A stretch of 64,000 nucleotides of DNA, taken from Ecdyonurus torrentis (Eukaryota; Arthropoda; Insecta; Ephemeroptera; Heptageniidae). The stretch covers positions 7,118,978 through 7,182,977 of the forward strand of contig OX439136.1 of assembly GCA_949318235.1 (NCBI GenBank). Reading direction: 5' to 3'. This document shows, one piece after another, positions 15,457 through 27,429 of the stretch. The first letter of the stretch is position 1. Each line of letters begins with the position of its first letter. The notes beneath the pieces were generated by a model. That model made no database searches and was not told the DNA's origin. It saw only the letters and a program-made list of their open reading frames with translations. Both the position numbers and the translations under genes were made by a program.

Positions 15457-15540
<84 letters not shown>
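15457..15540. repeat. (CT)n microsatellite
   Basis: About 84 bp of CT with one TT interruption near the start. Confidence 0.96.
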
Positions 15541-15544
<4 letters not shown>

Positions 15545-15969
15545 CGTGTACCAATTTCATGCTTAAATACATTACACAATCATCTCTCATGTACTTTTTT
15601 TTTTCATCCCCGTCACTCTCTTAACCCTTTTCTTTCCCTTACGCACGACATGATGGCAATTCAAACGCATTAAAGGTCCAAGAGCCTATGAATTTTAAAA
15701 TCACCAGAAAAAAAAAGTTAAATTATATAATAGTTTAGGGAATTTAGAGAAAATTTATAACAATAAAATTAATATCTTTTTTTCCTTATTATTTTACGAT
15801 GATTACGAATGTTAATAGAAAAATTCTTAAAATGTTTTTTTTATTAGCATAAAACTAATAAAATTGCATAAAAAAAAAGTGTGCTTGTTTCAAGTATTTC
15901 CGGCCTTAATGTATAGTATAATTGTCTTATAAGAAACGCTCTAGTAAAAAACATGATTCAGCAATGTTA

Positions 15970-16047
15970 AAGAATAGGAAATAACATGACTCCTTTGTCA
16001 TTTTGCACGCCACCTTTGATTGGCTAGTGCACTCCACCGATAAGCCT
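15970..16047 (-). repeat. Family K repeat, minus copy
   Basis: Read on the minus strand this matches 45959-46040 with the same order of blocks: TATC, GTGC-TAGCCAATCA, a GGTGG/GGGGCGG block, AAAGGAGTC/AAGGGACTTC and TTTCCTAT. About 65-70% of positions appear to agree by eye. Similarity may continue to GGCCGGAAA at about 15898-15906. No terminal repeats are visible, so the element class is unknown. Confidence 0.55.
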
Positions 16048-16865
16048 TATTACAAAACTATAATTATGATTTACTTTAAGTTAAGGGTTGTATATAGATG
16101 GCTTGTATCTCAAAATTAAAAAAAAAAAAAAAATTTAAAACTTTATGATGCTATTTGAAAGTTAATTGTAACAGCTACCTATGATAAAATTTTTATAACC
16201 CTTGAGGCCTTGACCATCAGATAACAGAGAAAATAATTGAAATTAAAATGGAAACTTATGGGATCTTTAAAAAATCATAATTTAAATCTAGAATGGTGAC
16301 CCCGCAACTGTTTTACATTTTTGAAGATACCTTATCCTAATGTATCATCGTGCAAAATTTCAGATTTGTCTTTCTTTAATTTTTTTAGTCAAATCCACCT
16401 TGATTTTCCACCTTAAACATAAAAAAAATATATAAACAAATTCATTGCATGTTTGAATTCAATAATTATAAAAAATAAATAAAAGATACACCGTTAATAT
16501 AAATGTGAACTGGAGCCATACACACAATTCATTCAAACAAAACAATCTATATAAGAATAATGGAAGATATCTTTTCATTTTAATAATATAACTTTTAATT
16601 ACGTGATTATTGAGTTAGATTTTGTTTTTAATTTATATCTTTATCTATATTACTGCTAACTTAATATTATAAAAACTGATATAATATAATATATAAAGTA
16701 AACAGTAGTATCAAAATCAAGTAAATATAACTGTATTATATATATATGATATAGTTTTCTTTTAAATTAGATTTAATATAATTTTAGAGCAAACATTCAA
16801 TAACTGTATTAAATCTGGTAAAATATATAATAAACCTATCACTAATATATTATTATTATTAAATT

Positions 16866-16870
<5 letters not shown>
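16048..16870. other. AT-rich non-coding DNA, no gene seen
   Basis: The part at 16249-16430 resembles a diverged family H fragment (GTGACCCCGCA and GTATCATCGTGCAAAATTTC echo blocks at 37740-38080), but too loosely to call. Confidence 0.5.

Positions 16871-16940
<70 letters not shown>
16871..16940. repeat. (GA)n microsatellite
   Basis: About 70 bp of pure GA, about 150 bp upstream of the long CT array at 17089-17190, with which it is complementary. Confidence 0.97.
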
Positions 16941-16943
<3 letters not shown>

Positions 16944-17033
16944 CATTAGAACTTATTAAATTTTTTAACATGAATGTATAAAAAAAACGTGCCTGTTTAT
17001 TAAAAACCAGTTGAGCTATTTCAAAAAAGTTTT

Positions 17034-17193
<160 letters not shown>

Positions 17194-17867
17194 CCAAGGG
17201 GAAGCTTACGTATATCAAAAACAAAACAGGCGGAAAAAATTAAGTTGACGCAAGTGAACGATTTTACCAATAGATAAAATAGTTGATTTACTTCATCAGC
17301 TTTGAATTTTTTTAATCATTTAGATTGATATAATTTATATTATATATAAAGCTCCCCCTTTTTTTTTAAAACATTTTTTTTTACACATAAATACATCGAT
17401 TGGTTTTTATTTTGTTGCAAAGTAACATAAATTTTTCATTAATATTAATAATATCGACACAGAACATAGAATTTTAAATATAACTCTGTATGGTATAGTG
17501 AATTTCTATATAAATTTATTTACCATCGCTATTTCTATATCGCAGGCTAATAAATTGATGGCATGAATCTCAAATTTATTTTCATTTTGTAAATAACACT
17601 GTTAAAATAAAATATATTTATATTATATAGCTTATACACTGCTACCTTATATAGCATGAATGTTAACTATTGAATTTTGTGTTTTTGTTGTAAAACAAAA
17701 CTTTAAAGTTGACCAGCATAATTTTTAATTAGTTTAATTATAAATTAACACTAACTAGCATAATTATCGTTTATATATTTTTGTCCCTACGTATGTACCT
17801 TTTTCTTTTTAATTAAATTCAATTATTTAATTTTTAAGGTATTTTAATACCTGTTTAGCGGCATGAT

Positions 17868-18430
17868 AGAGACTCTCAATTGTTGGCATGCTAATGGCCT
17901 TTTTTTTACTAGAATAGAACACCGTGAACAAAAAAAAACATGTCTAGTATCCTAACATACCTAAATATCAACGTTGATTTGACCGGAGTCATTGATTTCT
18001 AATTTATTTTCAATTTACAAAATGTCATATGCAGGCTTATGACGTCACAGCTTAATAGTCCACGCGCGCGGAAACAGGCAAACTCTGACGTCATAAACAT
18101 GCATCTGACATTTTGTGAATGTAAAATAAATTAGAAATCAACGACTCCGGCAAAATTAACGTTGATATTTAGGTATGTTAGGATAATAGACATGTTTTTT
18201 GTTCAAGGTGTTCTATGCCTTTAAATTGAAAAAATTGAGTTCTAATTGTTGGCACTTTGAGAGATATTGAGTTGAGAGTATTTTTTATGCCACTATTGAG
18301 TTCTGGGTGTCCAGATTTTCAAGTTTCAATCCATAGCTCAATTGGTCAAGGAGATAAAGGAGGTTATAAAGTTTTCTTTAAGATATTTACCAACAATTGG
18401 GACCTGCCAACAATTGGGCCTGGACCATAA
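17868..18430. repeat. Family I repeat interrupted by fold-back D
   Basis: CTCAATTGTTGGCAT occurs at the left (about 17876), CTAATTGTTGGCAC follows the fold-back (about 18241), and the inverted CCAACAATTGG occurs twice at 18401-18418. The block CTGGGTGTCCAGATTTTCAA at 18307-18326 is echoed near 59463. This looks like an older element with AATTGTTGGC ends into which element D (17907-18224) inserted. Boundaries are uncertain. Confidence 0.4.
17907..18224. mobile_element. Family D long fold-back (TTAA-type)
   Basis: A near-complete inverted repeat with arms of about 140 bp and a short GC-rich centre (CCACGCGCGCGG). The right edge is TTAA (18221-18224) followed inward by AGGCATAGAACACC; the left edge reads TTAC, then TAGAATAGAACACC. 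The terminal pattern TTAAAGGCATAGA is shared with family C, so the same mobiliser is plausible. TGACGTCA occurs once in each half, at 18040-18047 and 18086-18093. Confidence 0.85.
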
Positions 18431-19326
18431 TACTATAGTAACACAGTAAATTAAAATTGACACCAATTTTGATGTCTCATTTCAAAGGACATAAATATGT
18501 CCCCTAATAATTACAAATAAAAATTACTTTGGTTTGATAATTGTTGATCATTTAATATAACTATCATAATTTTTTGAATAATAAAAAAAAAAAAAAAAAA
18601 AAAAAAGATTTGACAGACTGTACAGTATTCATTTATTGAATAGAAAAATCCATTATTTAAATAATTAGGTTACAAAAGGAAAAAGATGATATCCGTTTTT
18701 CCGTTAATATATGGAATATAGTTAAAATAATTTCATCTTTCAATTCAAGTAACATTTATAATAAATTGTTTTTATACTTTCAATTATTTTAAAGCAATAA
18801 ATAAAAATATTTTAATTTATTCCAATTATATATAATAAATAATAGCTCTATAATAATTTTAACACTTAATAATTGAAATAAAAAAAAAATCTATACGTAT
18901 ACCTATATAATATTATTTTAATATGAAAATTACTAACATTTAAAATTTGTAAAATAGAAGCTTCCTATTGCGTGTTAAGGAATGAAAAATCGATTTTCTA
19001 AGAAAAAAAAGAGAAAAGAAAGAAAGAAAAGTGAAGTATAATAATACATAATAGCTTTAAAAAAACTTTTTAGTTATAGAAATTTGCACGTAAAGAAAGA
19101 GTAGTGATTTAATTTTAAACTCTTTAAGACATTATTTTAATATTGATTAATGACTGGTCAGAGAATTAAATAATAGGTCAATATTTAATGTAACATCTCT
19201 TTAACTTAAAACTTTGGGGAGGTTAAAACTTTTGAACTGTTTTGAAAACGTCACGCAAAGTTTATATAATATTTTAAAGAGAGTTTTTAATAGAATGGGG
19301 TTTTAGGGATACATATTTTACATTTA
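18431..19326. other. AT-rich non-coding DNA, no gene seen
   Basis: Holds an A tract at 18583-18606 and nothing else recognisable. Confidence 0.65.
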
Positions 19327-19343
19327 TATTATATATGTATATG

Positions 19344-19432
<89 letters not shown>

Positions 19433-19495
19433 ATGTGTGTGTGTGTGTGTACAATTCACACATACAGTACACACACACACACACACACACACACA
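19327..19495. repeat. Compound (TA)n-(TG)n-(CA)n microsatellite
   Basis: About 100 bp of TA with minor interruptions, then GT repeats to about 19450, a short spacer, then CA repeats from about 19470. The GT and CA blocks are complementary and can form a hairpin with a short loop. Confidence 0.95.
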
Positions 19496-19792
19496 ATTTA
19501 TAAAGCAAAATTAGGAAAACCACCTATAGGATGATATGAATATCATTCATGCCGCATACATTAAGCTATATATTTTCAAACCCCTTAAAATACTACTACT
19601 ACTAATAATAATAATCACTTTGAATCAAGTAGGATTCCGGTGTTGGTGTTATAGAAGAAGACAGAAGAGAACTCATAATAATAATAATAAAAGAACAAAC
19701 AAAAAACACACAAATAAAATGAGATATATTAAAAATAAACCAATGTGATTAGGTATATTACAAATGTAAAAGAAAAGGATATGAGAAATCAG

Positions 19793-19940
19793 CAAGGACC
19801 GTACCATATAGTGAAGAGAGTCCCATAGTTCGGTGAAAATCTTGCTAGCACAAATAAGAAAAAAAAATCTATCTGTGCTATAGCAAGATTTTCCCGAACT
19901 AGGACTGAAAAAAAAAATCAAAAAGGCGGTACTATCCTTG
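19793..19940. mobile_element. Small fold-back element
   Basis: The outer ends CAAGGACCGTACC and (inverted) CAAGGATAGTACC match at about 11 of 13 positions. Inner arms at 19819-19852 and 19874-19906 are near-perfect inverted repeats, including AAAATCTTGCTA and CCGAACTA blocks. The loop is about 20 bp. The length and structure suit a MITE. A 104-codon minus-strand frame spanning it is incidental. Confidence 0.65.
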
Positions 19941-20956
19941 ATACTTGAACTATCTTTGATATAAAAAAATTTCATCTCAAGAAGCATGTTTAAAACATAA
20001 GTAAAAACCCCATTTATTATAAAATTCCTCTAAAAAGGTGCATACAATAAATTTATATTTAATAGATACTTGAAATAATATTCAAATGATAGAATTTAAA
20101 TATTATTCAATTCTTTACCGGAATATAATAAAATAACTCTCATTGTCGACCTATTTCTTCTATACTAGATATTCATAGATGATAAAATTGTTTAAAAAAA
20201 TATTATATTAATTCATTCACAAAAAAGAAAAAAAAATCTTGAAAGGTTATCGTAAATTTTTGATCGTATAACAGTATTCAATAATATATATTTCCAATTC
20301 AAATTTATTATAAATTATTCAATACATTATTTTTGTTTACAGGTTAAGTTTTTTTTGGTTTTTTTTTTTGACTTATTATTATTATTATTTTTTAACGGTA
20401 CTTGTTTATAAATATGGAAATTAATTTGATAATTGCTTAATACAGTATATGATTTTGATTTTTGATTTTTTTAAGTTTTTTTTTATTTTTTTTTAAGTAT
20501 GTTTTTTCCTGTTGCATATGTTTTTTATTATAACAATAATCTATTGCAGGCTACATAACAAGATTTTAAAACTTAAGATTTTGTTTATACAATACCAAAA
20601 AAAATAGTAACAATACAAAAAAATTATTAAAAAAAAAAAAAGAAAAAAAAAAGAAACTTACTTTTAAATGCAATGAAACTGAAAATCTTATATAGTTGAA
20701 TATAGCAATGTAGTCGAATAAAATCATTTTAATATAAAACTGTTCTGCATTATCTTATGGAGCAATACATTATAAAAAGTCTTCATAAGAACACCATTAA
20801 GCAATAACGTTTTACAGAGTCTGTTCATTAAATTATAAATATTTTAAAATTTCAATTCTACTATTTTTACTATTTCAAAAAAGGTATCTATTTTCAATAG
20901 TCTATGACTTTTAGCAGAAAAACGTCATGTTATTAGAAAATTATAATTGAATTTGA

Positions 20957-20958
<2 letters not shown>

Positions 20959-21004
<46 letters not shown>
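20959..21004. repeat. (TA)n microsatellite
   Basis: About 46 bp of TA. Confidence 0.95.
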
Positions 21005-21008
<4 letters not shown>

Positions 21009-21898
21009 AAGGTAACAAATCAAAACAGTTAACACTTTACGAGGTAACCCATTGTGTCTATATTTCCTTTGGTTTAACTTAAAGAATAATTACTAAATAG
21101 CTCATTATATAGGCTGCTCACAAATTTGAGCAAAAACAAATTTAAATATTTCAGTAAACTTAAACTTTTTACACCTTGTATAATTCCTCGAGAGAGAAAA
21201 AAAGAGTATATAATTAATAAAATTAATAAAAGCGAATCAAATTTTATTATTATTTTTACTATGAACTATTTTAACAACATTAATTATTTTGATATCTTTT
21301 TAGTCCATTTAAATAATACATATTATAAAACACGTATTTTCCATTAAATTTAGTATTTTATTTTTTAATTATTTTTTTCTTTTCTTGCACTTACCGCAGA
21401 GTTAGCGTGAAATTGTCGAGCACATGCATATATACTTTGAAAGTGTTATAATTAATAAAAGTCACCTACCTAAGAAAATGATAAAAATTATAATTAATTT
21501 AAACTGTTAAAAAATATATATCATATGCTATAATTTATATCATACCATATATTTAATTTTAAATTAAAAGATAATTAAATGTCATTTTTTTAATTTTTAT
21601 ATAATTTTTATTGTGTAATGGAATTAAAGTATATGGGAAAGAGAGAAAAAAAAGTTGTTATTTTATGTTACAATGAGAATTCTCTTGCTTGTTTTCATAT
21701 TTTAGGTTTAAGTAATTGATTTTTTTTAAGTAGTATTTTTTTTTTTCAAAAATACACATTATATACTGTATACAACATAAAAATATATAATAATAATAAT
21801 TGTGTACTGTTGGAGTTTTATATACAAATAAAATGACATTTATATAAATCACAAGAAAATGTTAAGTTTATCTCAAAATTATACTTTGCATTATACAT

Positions 21899-21943
21899 AA
21901 TATATATATATATACATGGCATATATATATATATATATATATA
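21899..21943. repeat. (TA)n microsatellite, interrupted
   Basis: TA run broken once by CATGGCA, about 70 bp upstream of the 22.0 kb fold-back. Confidence 0.9.
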
Positions 21944-22005
21944 GGGAAATTCTACATTCGTCTCGTTATGTTTAACAATAGATCTGAAAACTTATGCTAA
22001 TAAAC

Positions 22006-22156
22006 TACTCTATTTACATATCATTGTTGTTACGAAAAAATGTCTATCTCGTTTCCGAACGTTATGTAGATCGCGCTCGAGTTACACATTTTACTTCTCG
22101 TAACAAAATACGAGATAGACATTTTGTTCGCAACAACATCGATATTTACATTGAAC
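22006..22156. mobile_element. Fold-back element
   Basis: Arms at about 22010-22052 and 22109-22155 are inverted repeats (TATTTACAT-N-TCATTGTTGTTACG; AATGTCTATCTCGT perfect in both). The loop of about 55 bp is GC-richer (GATCGCGCTCGAG). It is probably a MITE, but no target duplication could be fixed. The 61-codon frame inside is a by-product. Confidence 0.6.
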
Positions 22157-22201
22157 TTTTTAATCATCTGTGGCCATAAGAAATTATATATTATTGAAAA
22201 T

Positions 22202-22203
<2 letters not shown>

Positions 22204-22247
<44 letters not shown>
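22204..22247. repeat. poly(T) tract
   Basis: Uninterrupted T run of about 44 bp, among the longest homopolymers in the window. Confidence 0.95.
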
Positions 22248-22249
<2 letters not shown>

Positions 22250-22252
<3 letters not shown>

Positions 22253-23578
22253 TGAACCAGATAGGCACATTATTAATTTCTACAATTAAATCAACCTTTT
22301 CCTGAATTTAATAGTAACAACATGTTTCCAATGTTGATTTTATTTTTATCCAAAAGTACGAAATTTAATAATATTCTCATTAAGGAAGCTTAATTGAGTA
22401 CGTTAATTAATTAAGGGAGAGTGGTAAGTAGAAGGGTACTTTTGACCACTATAGAATTCCACAATACCACAAAAGTATTTAACACTATGCTTTGAATGTT
22501 ATCCACAACTTAATTATATATATAAGAAACATGTAGAATTTTTTGTTAAAAATTATAATAGGTATAATTAACATTAAGAGAATCATACTAATATATTTAC
22601 GCATAATGTATTAGGATTTTGAATATAACTCTATAATATTATTCGTTATTGCTTTTCAAGTAAATGGTTGTGATTTTAATTTAAAATTATACTGATTAAA
22701 AAAAAAAAAAAAACGAAAAAAAAAAGTATGCTCTTCTATTTTAAACCTTTAAAATCAATTAAAAATATAAATAAAGACACGTATTTTATTTTAATCAATA
22801 ATATAAAAATATATAATAATATTTTTAAAAACAAAACAAAAAAATCTTTTTTAAATAGTATAGTAAAAAGGTAGTAAAAAAAATTGCCACACACGTATTT
22901 CTAAAACATGTTGAATAATTTAAATTGGCCCACTTTAAAACTAATGAAAGGAAAAAAAAAAAAGTTTTTTATATATATTATATAAAAATCGATAAATTTA
23001 TAGTACTTCAATCACTAACTAGCTTCTTTTTCAACTCATTTAAATATTAAATTCTCAGAAAAAAAATATACTGTATTATTATCAAGATTTAAAACTGAAG
23101 AAATAAAATATATTTAAATTGTTTATAATGAGATTTCAATACATGCAAAATTTTATATATAAGGGAAAGAGAAAAATACGTTGTTAATAATAGTAAAAAG
23201 ATTTGGAGAAATAAATTTATGGATTTACTATATACACTGATAAAAATACAAAATATAATTTTTTTCTTCATTCTTTTAAACAAATAAAAAACAATATTTT
23301 ATATATCTGTCTCAGTCAACCTATACCATTTTTAGTGCAATTCAAATCTGAATAAAATACAGTATATTTTTTAGACAGATTTTCAACAAACAAACAAACA
23401 TAAAAAAAACGGAAAATAAATTTAAATACCATGCAATTTTTTATTATAAAGTATAAAATATAAATAAAAAAAAATCTTATCTTTAGCTTGCATTGTTCAT
23501 TTATTGTTTACTGCATGTAAAAAAAAAAAAAAAAAAAGCAACTTCAAATGTTAATTTCAATTTTTTTTTCTTTTATTT
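22250..23578. other. AT-rich non-coding DNA, no gene seen
   Basis: Only short A tracts and AT-rich sequence; no splice-bounded or protein-like segment found. Confidence 0.65.
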
Positions 23579-23720
23579 GCGACGGTCAAACATCATGAAA
23601 TTTTTATCACGGCTAGGTGTGACCCTAGCTACAAAATGACACCAAATTTAGAACCAAAATACCTCTAGTTTTTTTTTTTTTTTTTTTTTTAGATATAAGG
23701 TCGGTACATTACTCCCTTAA
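23579..23720 (+). mobile_element. Family H MITE fragment, copy H2 (TTAA end)
   Basis: Matches the right portion of 37740-38080 from ACGGTCAAACATCATGAAAT through CACGGCTAGGTGT to the terminus GGTCGGTACATTACTCCC-TTAA (TTAA at 23717-23720). A T tract has expanded inside. The left half is absent, replaced by unrelated AT-rich DNA. Confidence 0.8.
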
Positions 23721-24227
23721 TAAAAAATGCTATAATACTATTATAGTAACTGAGCTGCCATAATTATTGAGTATTTATTTTTCTTATCTGTAATAAGACA
23801 GTATAATTAAAATATCCAACCCTTACTGAGAGATAATTTGATCTTCCTAACACAGGATGTACTCCCTTTTTCTCGTCTCGTCGTTCATCAACTCATTGAA
23901 AAAAAATCAGGTCATAAATATATAAAATTCAAGTAAATATAATGCAATGATGCAAATGGAAATCATTTATCTTATTGAGTAATAGACATGATATATTATA
24001 ATGTATTGATTAACAACATAAAAAAAATATCGTAAAATAATTAAAATAAAACGAACCATCAATATATATACAAGTGAGGTTAATTAAACATTTTTAAAAC
24101 TACAGTCCATAAAAAATTACATATTTAAAAATACAAGTTGTTTTTAGGTTTTATATAATGAACTAAATACCGCAAAACGGCTTATATAAAAAGAAGGTTG
24201 AAACTTCATCTTCAAAATACTTTTTCT

Positions 24228-24229
<2 letters not shown>

Positions 24230-24260
<31 letters not shown>
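24230..24260. repeat. poly(T) tract
   Basis: T run of about 31 bp. Confidence 0.95.
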
Positions 24261-24265
<5 letters not shown>

Positions 24266-24644
24266 TCTTTAAACACTTCTTAACTCCATAAAAAAAAGAT
24301 ATGATATTATTATTTACAGTACGATGTAATCATATTATACGATCGTATAAAGAGTAATATTTCCGCTCTAATGCTATATACTGTATATTATGTAAGATGT
24401 TTTCTCGCCGTTCTAAACTTCCTTTATCTTACTTTGACCAGTTAATGTCATCTTCTATATATACACGTAATTACCGCACAAGTAAAACTAATACCCTCTA
24501 TAAATTATTACTACTATACTTTGCACTTTGTCTTAACATTTAATGAATATTAATATTGTTTTTTTGAAATAATGTAAAGAATCTTAAACTTAAGTTTGTA
24601 TTAATAATTGCTTGAATATGGTATGTTAATGTGTGTATTTTGTG

Positions 24645-24650
<6 letters not shown>

Positions 24651-24680
<30 letters not shown>

Positions 24681-24714
24681 GAGATGGGTTTCCAGGACTT
24701 AATTTGCCAACTTG
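24651..24714 (+). other. Possible short exon that includes a (GA) array
   Basis: The segment is bracketed by an acceptor-like TGTGTTACAG (24641-24650) and a strong donor CTTG|GTAAGTAC (intron start 24715). It is 64 bp: a GA run to 24678, then GGGTTTCCAGGACTTAATTT-type sequence of balanced composition. No neighbouring exon can be assigned, and the pyrimidine tract upstream is weak, so this could be chance. Confidence 0.25.
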
Positions 24715-25237
24715 GTAAGTACATAAAATTATTCATCACAATTTCATGCACTGGTTTATGTTTAGCCAGTTTCTATTACAATTCCCGCATAAGCATTCCT
24801 CAACTATATATAGAAACATTGGAAATTTGTAAGTACGCAATTATGTATCTAAATTTTTCACATACATATATTAATTCAAATTTGTAAAATGTTTGAACAA
24901 TTTAGTAATTATAAAATACTTTAAATCAATTATATTTATTGGAAATATAGCATTATATACTGGGACCTTACACGTATATAGTATAACTTTTAGACTTTTC
25001 TTTTTCTATCCGTAATTATCATAACTATATTACAGTGTAACAGTATATGATATCACACTTGTGATTTCCTAAAAATATTACTGGGTGTAAATTGAACCCA
25101 TACTCTCACTCAATTAGAACTATATTTCCAATTATAAGCTTCTATTTCTTTTCGTAACTATCCAAATAAGCGGATACCGCGGTATTAATCTATCTATCGT
25201 GTATCGCACGAATTTTTTTTATATAATAAAATTATTG

Positions 25238-25472
25238 CTATAGTAGTTAAGGCAACTGACTCGTAATTCTATAGGCTCCTTAATAATAACAGGAGTTGTT
25301 TCGAGACACAGTATATAGTAGGTTCAACGTGAAGTGTGAGACTACCACAATTCACAGCATTTGGGCGATGTATAATATGATTGATGCGTGATTCTAAACG
25401 TCTATAACTATAGACATTGCCTTAGTTTTTCTTTAGTCTATTAAGGCAAATGCTGGACTTTATGAATTAAAG
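25238..25472 (+). mobile_element. tRNA-derived SINE, decayed copy S3
   Basis: Plus-strand relative of the SINE at 8751-9140. It retains a degenerate head (AGTTAAGGCAACTGACTCGTAA, B-box-like TTGTTTCGAGACA), then CGTGAAGTGTGAG and CACAGCATTTGGG, then TAGTCTATTAAGGCAAATGC, then TGGACTTTATGAATTA, all in the same order as the intact copy. The divergence is high, so it is old. The 3' tail is not recognisable. Confidence 0.65.
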
Positions 25473-25860
25473 ATTTGGGAAAATCTTGAAACTGGAAGAT
25501 TGAAATTTTAACTATTTAATTAAATTGAATAAAATTTTTAACGATTTTAATTTTATAATTTTTCAATTTTTGCATACCCAAACCGATTAATTGATTGACT
25601 TGAAACCGATTTTCTCTTATAATTGGTTTGTTTCCAAAAGTATGCCTGTAAATCCAAAAATTGGAATATCTTCAGGGTATCAAAAAAATCTGTAAGAAAT
25701 ATATGCCTAGTGGTTTCATATAAGAACATGCAAGCCCTGGAAGTAAATAAATATTTAACTAAGTTTCTATTATTTCTCCGTGTAAGTAGCCAAGTTAGAT
25801 GAATAGTGTTGGAGCATCAGTATGTTGTGATATCTGTGGCAATTATCGCAAAGTGAGGTC

Positions 25861-25996
25861 CAAGCAGCAATACCAAGCAAGCAGGCAGGCAAGCAAGCAA
25901 AGGCAAAGGCAAGTTAGAAAGACTTGAACCGCCTGCTGAGATTCAGATAACATCAACTAACTCGCTTGCCTGCTTGCTTGCCTGACTTGCCGCCAC
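25861..25996. repeat. CAAG/GCAG tetranucleotide fold-back
   Basis: Left arm 25873-25912 is built from CAAG, GCAG and GGCAA repeats, and the right arm 25962-25992 is its inverse (CTTGCCTGCTTGC). The loop is about 50 bp and contains GACTTGAACCGCCTGCTGAG. A similar CAAG tetramer array is at 34859-34889. Confidence 0.75.
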
Positions 25997-25999
25997 TTT

Positions 26000-26932
26000 A
26001 TATATATATATAAAATATATAAGCTGTCTTAACGGAGAAACAAAGTAACTTTAACTTAATATTAGATAATTAGATATTGAACTTACATGTACATAAATTC
26101 TATAGTATAACTTTTCAACAGTATATAGCCAAAGTATATTTAAGTTGGATTCAAATTTTTACCATTAAATATAATTAGCGAATGCGTATACATAAAGTAG
26201 CAGAATTCTAAATTTTGGAATTTACCATATTAAATTTTCTTCTTAAATATGCTGCAATTTATAGAAATTTGTTTAGTTTTTGATATTATAAAATAGTATA
26301 GAGCGAACAAAAACCTTTATATTTATTTCTAAATATTTTCTATAAATTACATCAAATTTATTGACATTTTAAAGTTTATTCTGTCTCAGCTGTACTTGTA
26401 GATGAGCAAAGTATTTTATTTAAAATTAACTTTAAGTATTAAAAATTCAAGTATTTCAAAAATTTGAAGCGTAAATCCAAAACTTGGACTAAGGTATATG
26501 CAGATCTCTATAAGAAAAAGTTTCATGCAGAAAATGAAGTCCAGTTCTTATATTTTATCAAATATATAATCATCATTGTGGTTCATAGTTGCTACAATAC
26601 AATACAGTACTTTATCTTAATGGTTAAAATCTGTATAGAAAATTATCATTATTATTATTATTACCCTTGATACGATATAATATTATATATTTCATTCACA
26701 TTTGCTTTAATGTTAAAGTAGTTAATATTATCGGATTCAGGCAAAGATTATATTATTACAGATCGCAAAGAATCGTATACCTGGACCTTTTAACACTAAC
26801 AGTAAGACTAATCAGAGTCAGCGGATTTTGGTTAGAATCTTTGGTAATTTATATCTAAGGGAACATTTTTGGGGCCAACTTTTGGGGCCAAACCAGATCC
26901 AAAAGAAAGGCGTAACTGCCCTTTTAAGGGGT

Positions 26933-26966
<34 letters not shown>

Positions 26967-27084
26967 AAGAGGCCAGCCTGTAATTTGCCTACGTAATCTA
27001 ATACAGTCAAATTGACCCTGTAATATATACGTATATATCATTACTGTCTACACGAAGCAATTTTTACAACTTTGAACGCTGATT
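26000..27084. other. AT-rich non-coding DNA, no gene seen
   Basis: Includes a mixed patch at 26860-26935 (two GGGGCCAA blocks, TTTTGGGGCC) next to an A tract of about 30 bp at 26936-26965. The frames at 26464-26858 lack recognisable domains. Confidence 0.6.
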
Positions 27085-27429
27085 TTAAAGGAATAGACCA
27101 GAAGAAAACATAAGCATTTATATATCACAAAACACTTGATAGAACTTACATAAATAACTTTAGTTTGTCTCAAAACCCAACTGTAGCTCCGTAGCAATGA
27201 TTAGAAAATTTCAATTTATGCAACCCGCACAACATTTTTTATTAAATTTTGCATGTTTCTGACGTCAGAAACATGAATAGTCACGCAAATTGCATACTTA
27301 ACAGTATTTACATGCTCTCTTGTGGAGCTACATTTACATTCTGGTAAAAATTGTCATCAGTTTTGAAGATCCCATTTCGTGTATATTCCTTAAAAAGCAA
27401 ATGTTGTTTTAGGTGGTCTATGACTTTAA
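27085..27429 (+). mobile_element. Family C MITE, copy C3
   Basis: Exact TTAA at both edges (27085-27088 and 27426-27429). The ends are AGGAATAGACCA and its counterpart TGGTCTATGACT. The centre has the intact 24-bp palindrome with TGACGTCA at 27260-27267. This is the best-preserved copy of the family in the window. Confidence 0.9.

Noticed and set aside
16249..16430. Third family H copy
   Set aside because: Only scattered 8-12 bp echoes with inconsistent spacing; no TTAA terminus found.
19673..19987. 104-codon minus-strand frame
   Set aside because: It spans a fold-back element and simple AAT/AAC repeats; residue composition is Phe/Leu-rich low complexity.
25082..25135. Possible tRNA 3' half on the minus strand (GGGTTCAATTTACACC)
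   Set aside because: The B-box is imperfect, no A-box or acceptor pairing could be found, and the surroundings are AT-rich.
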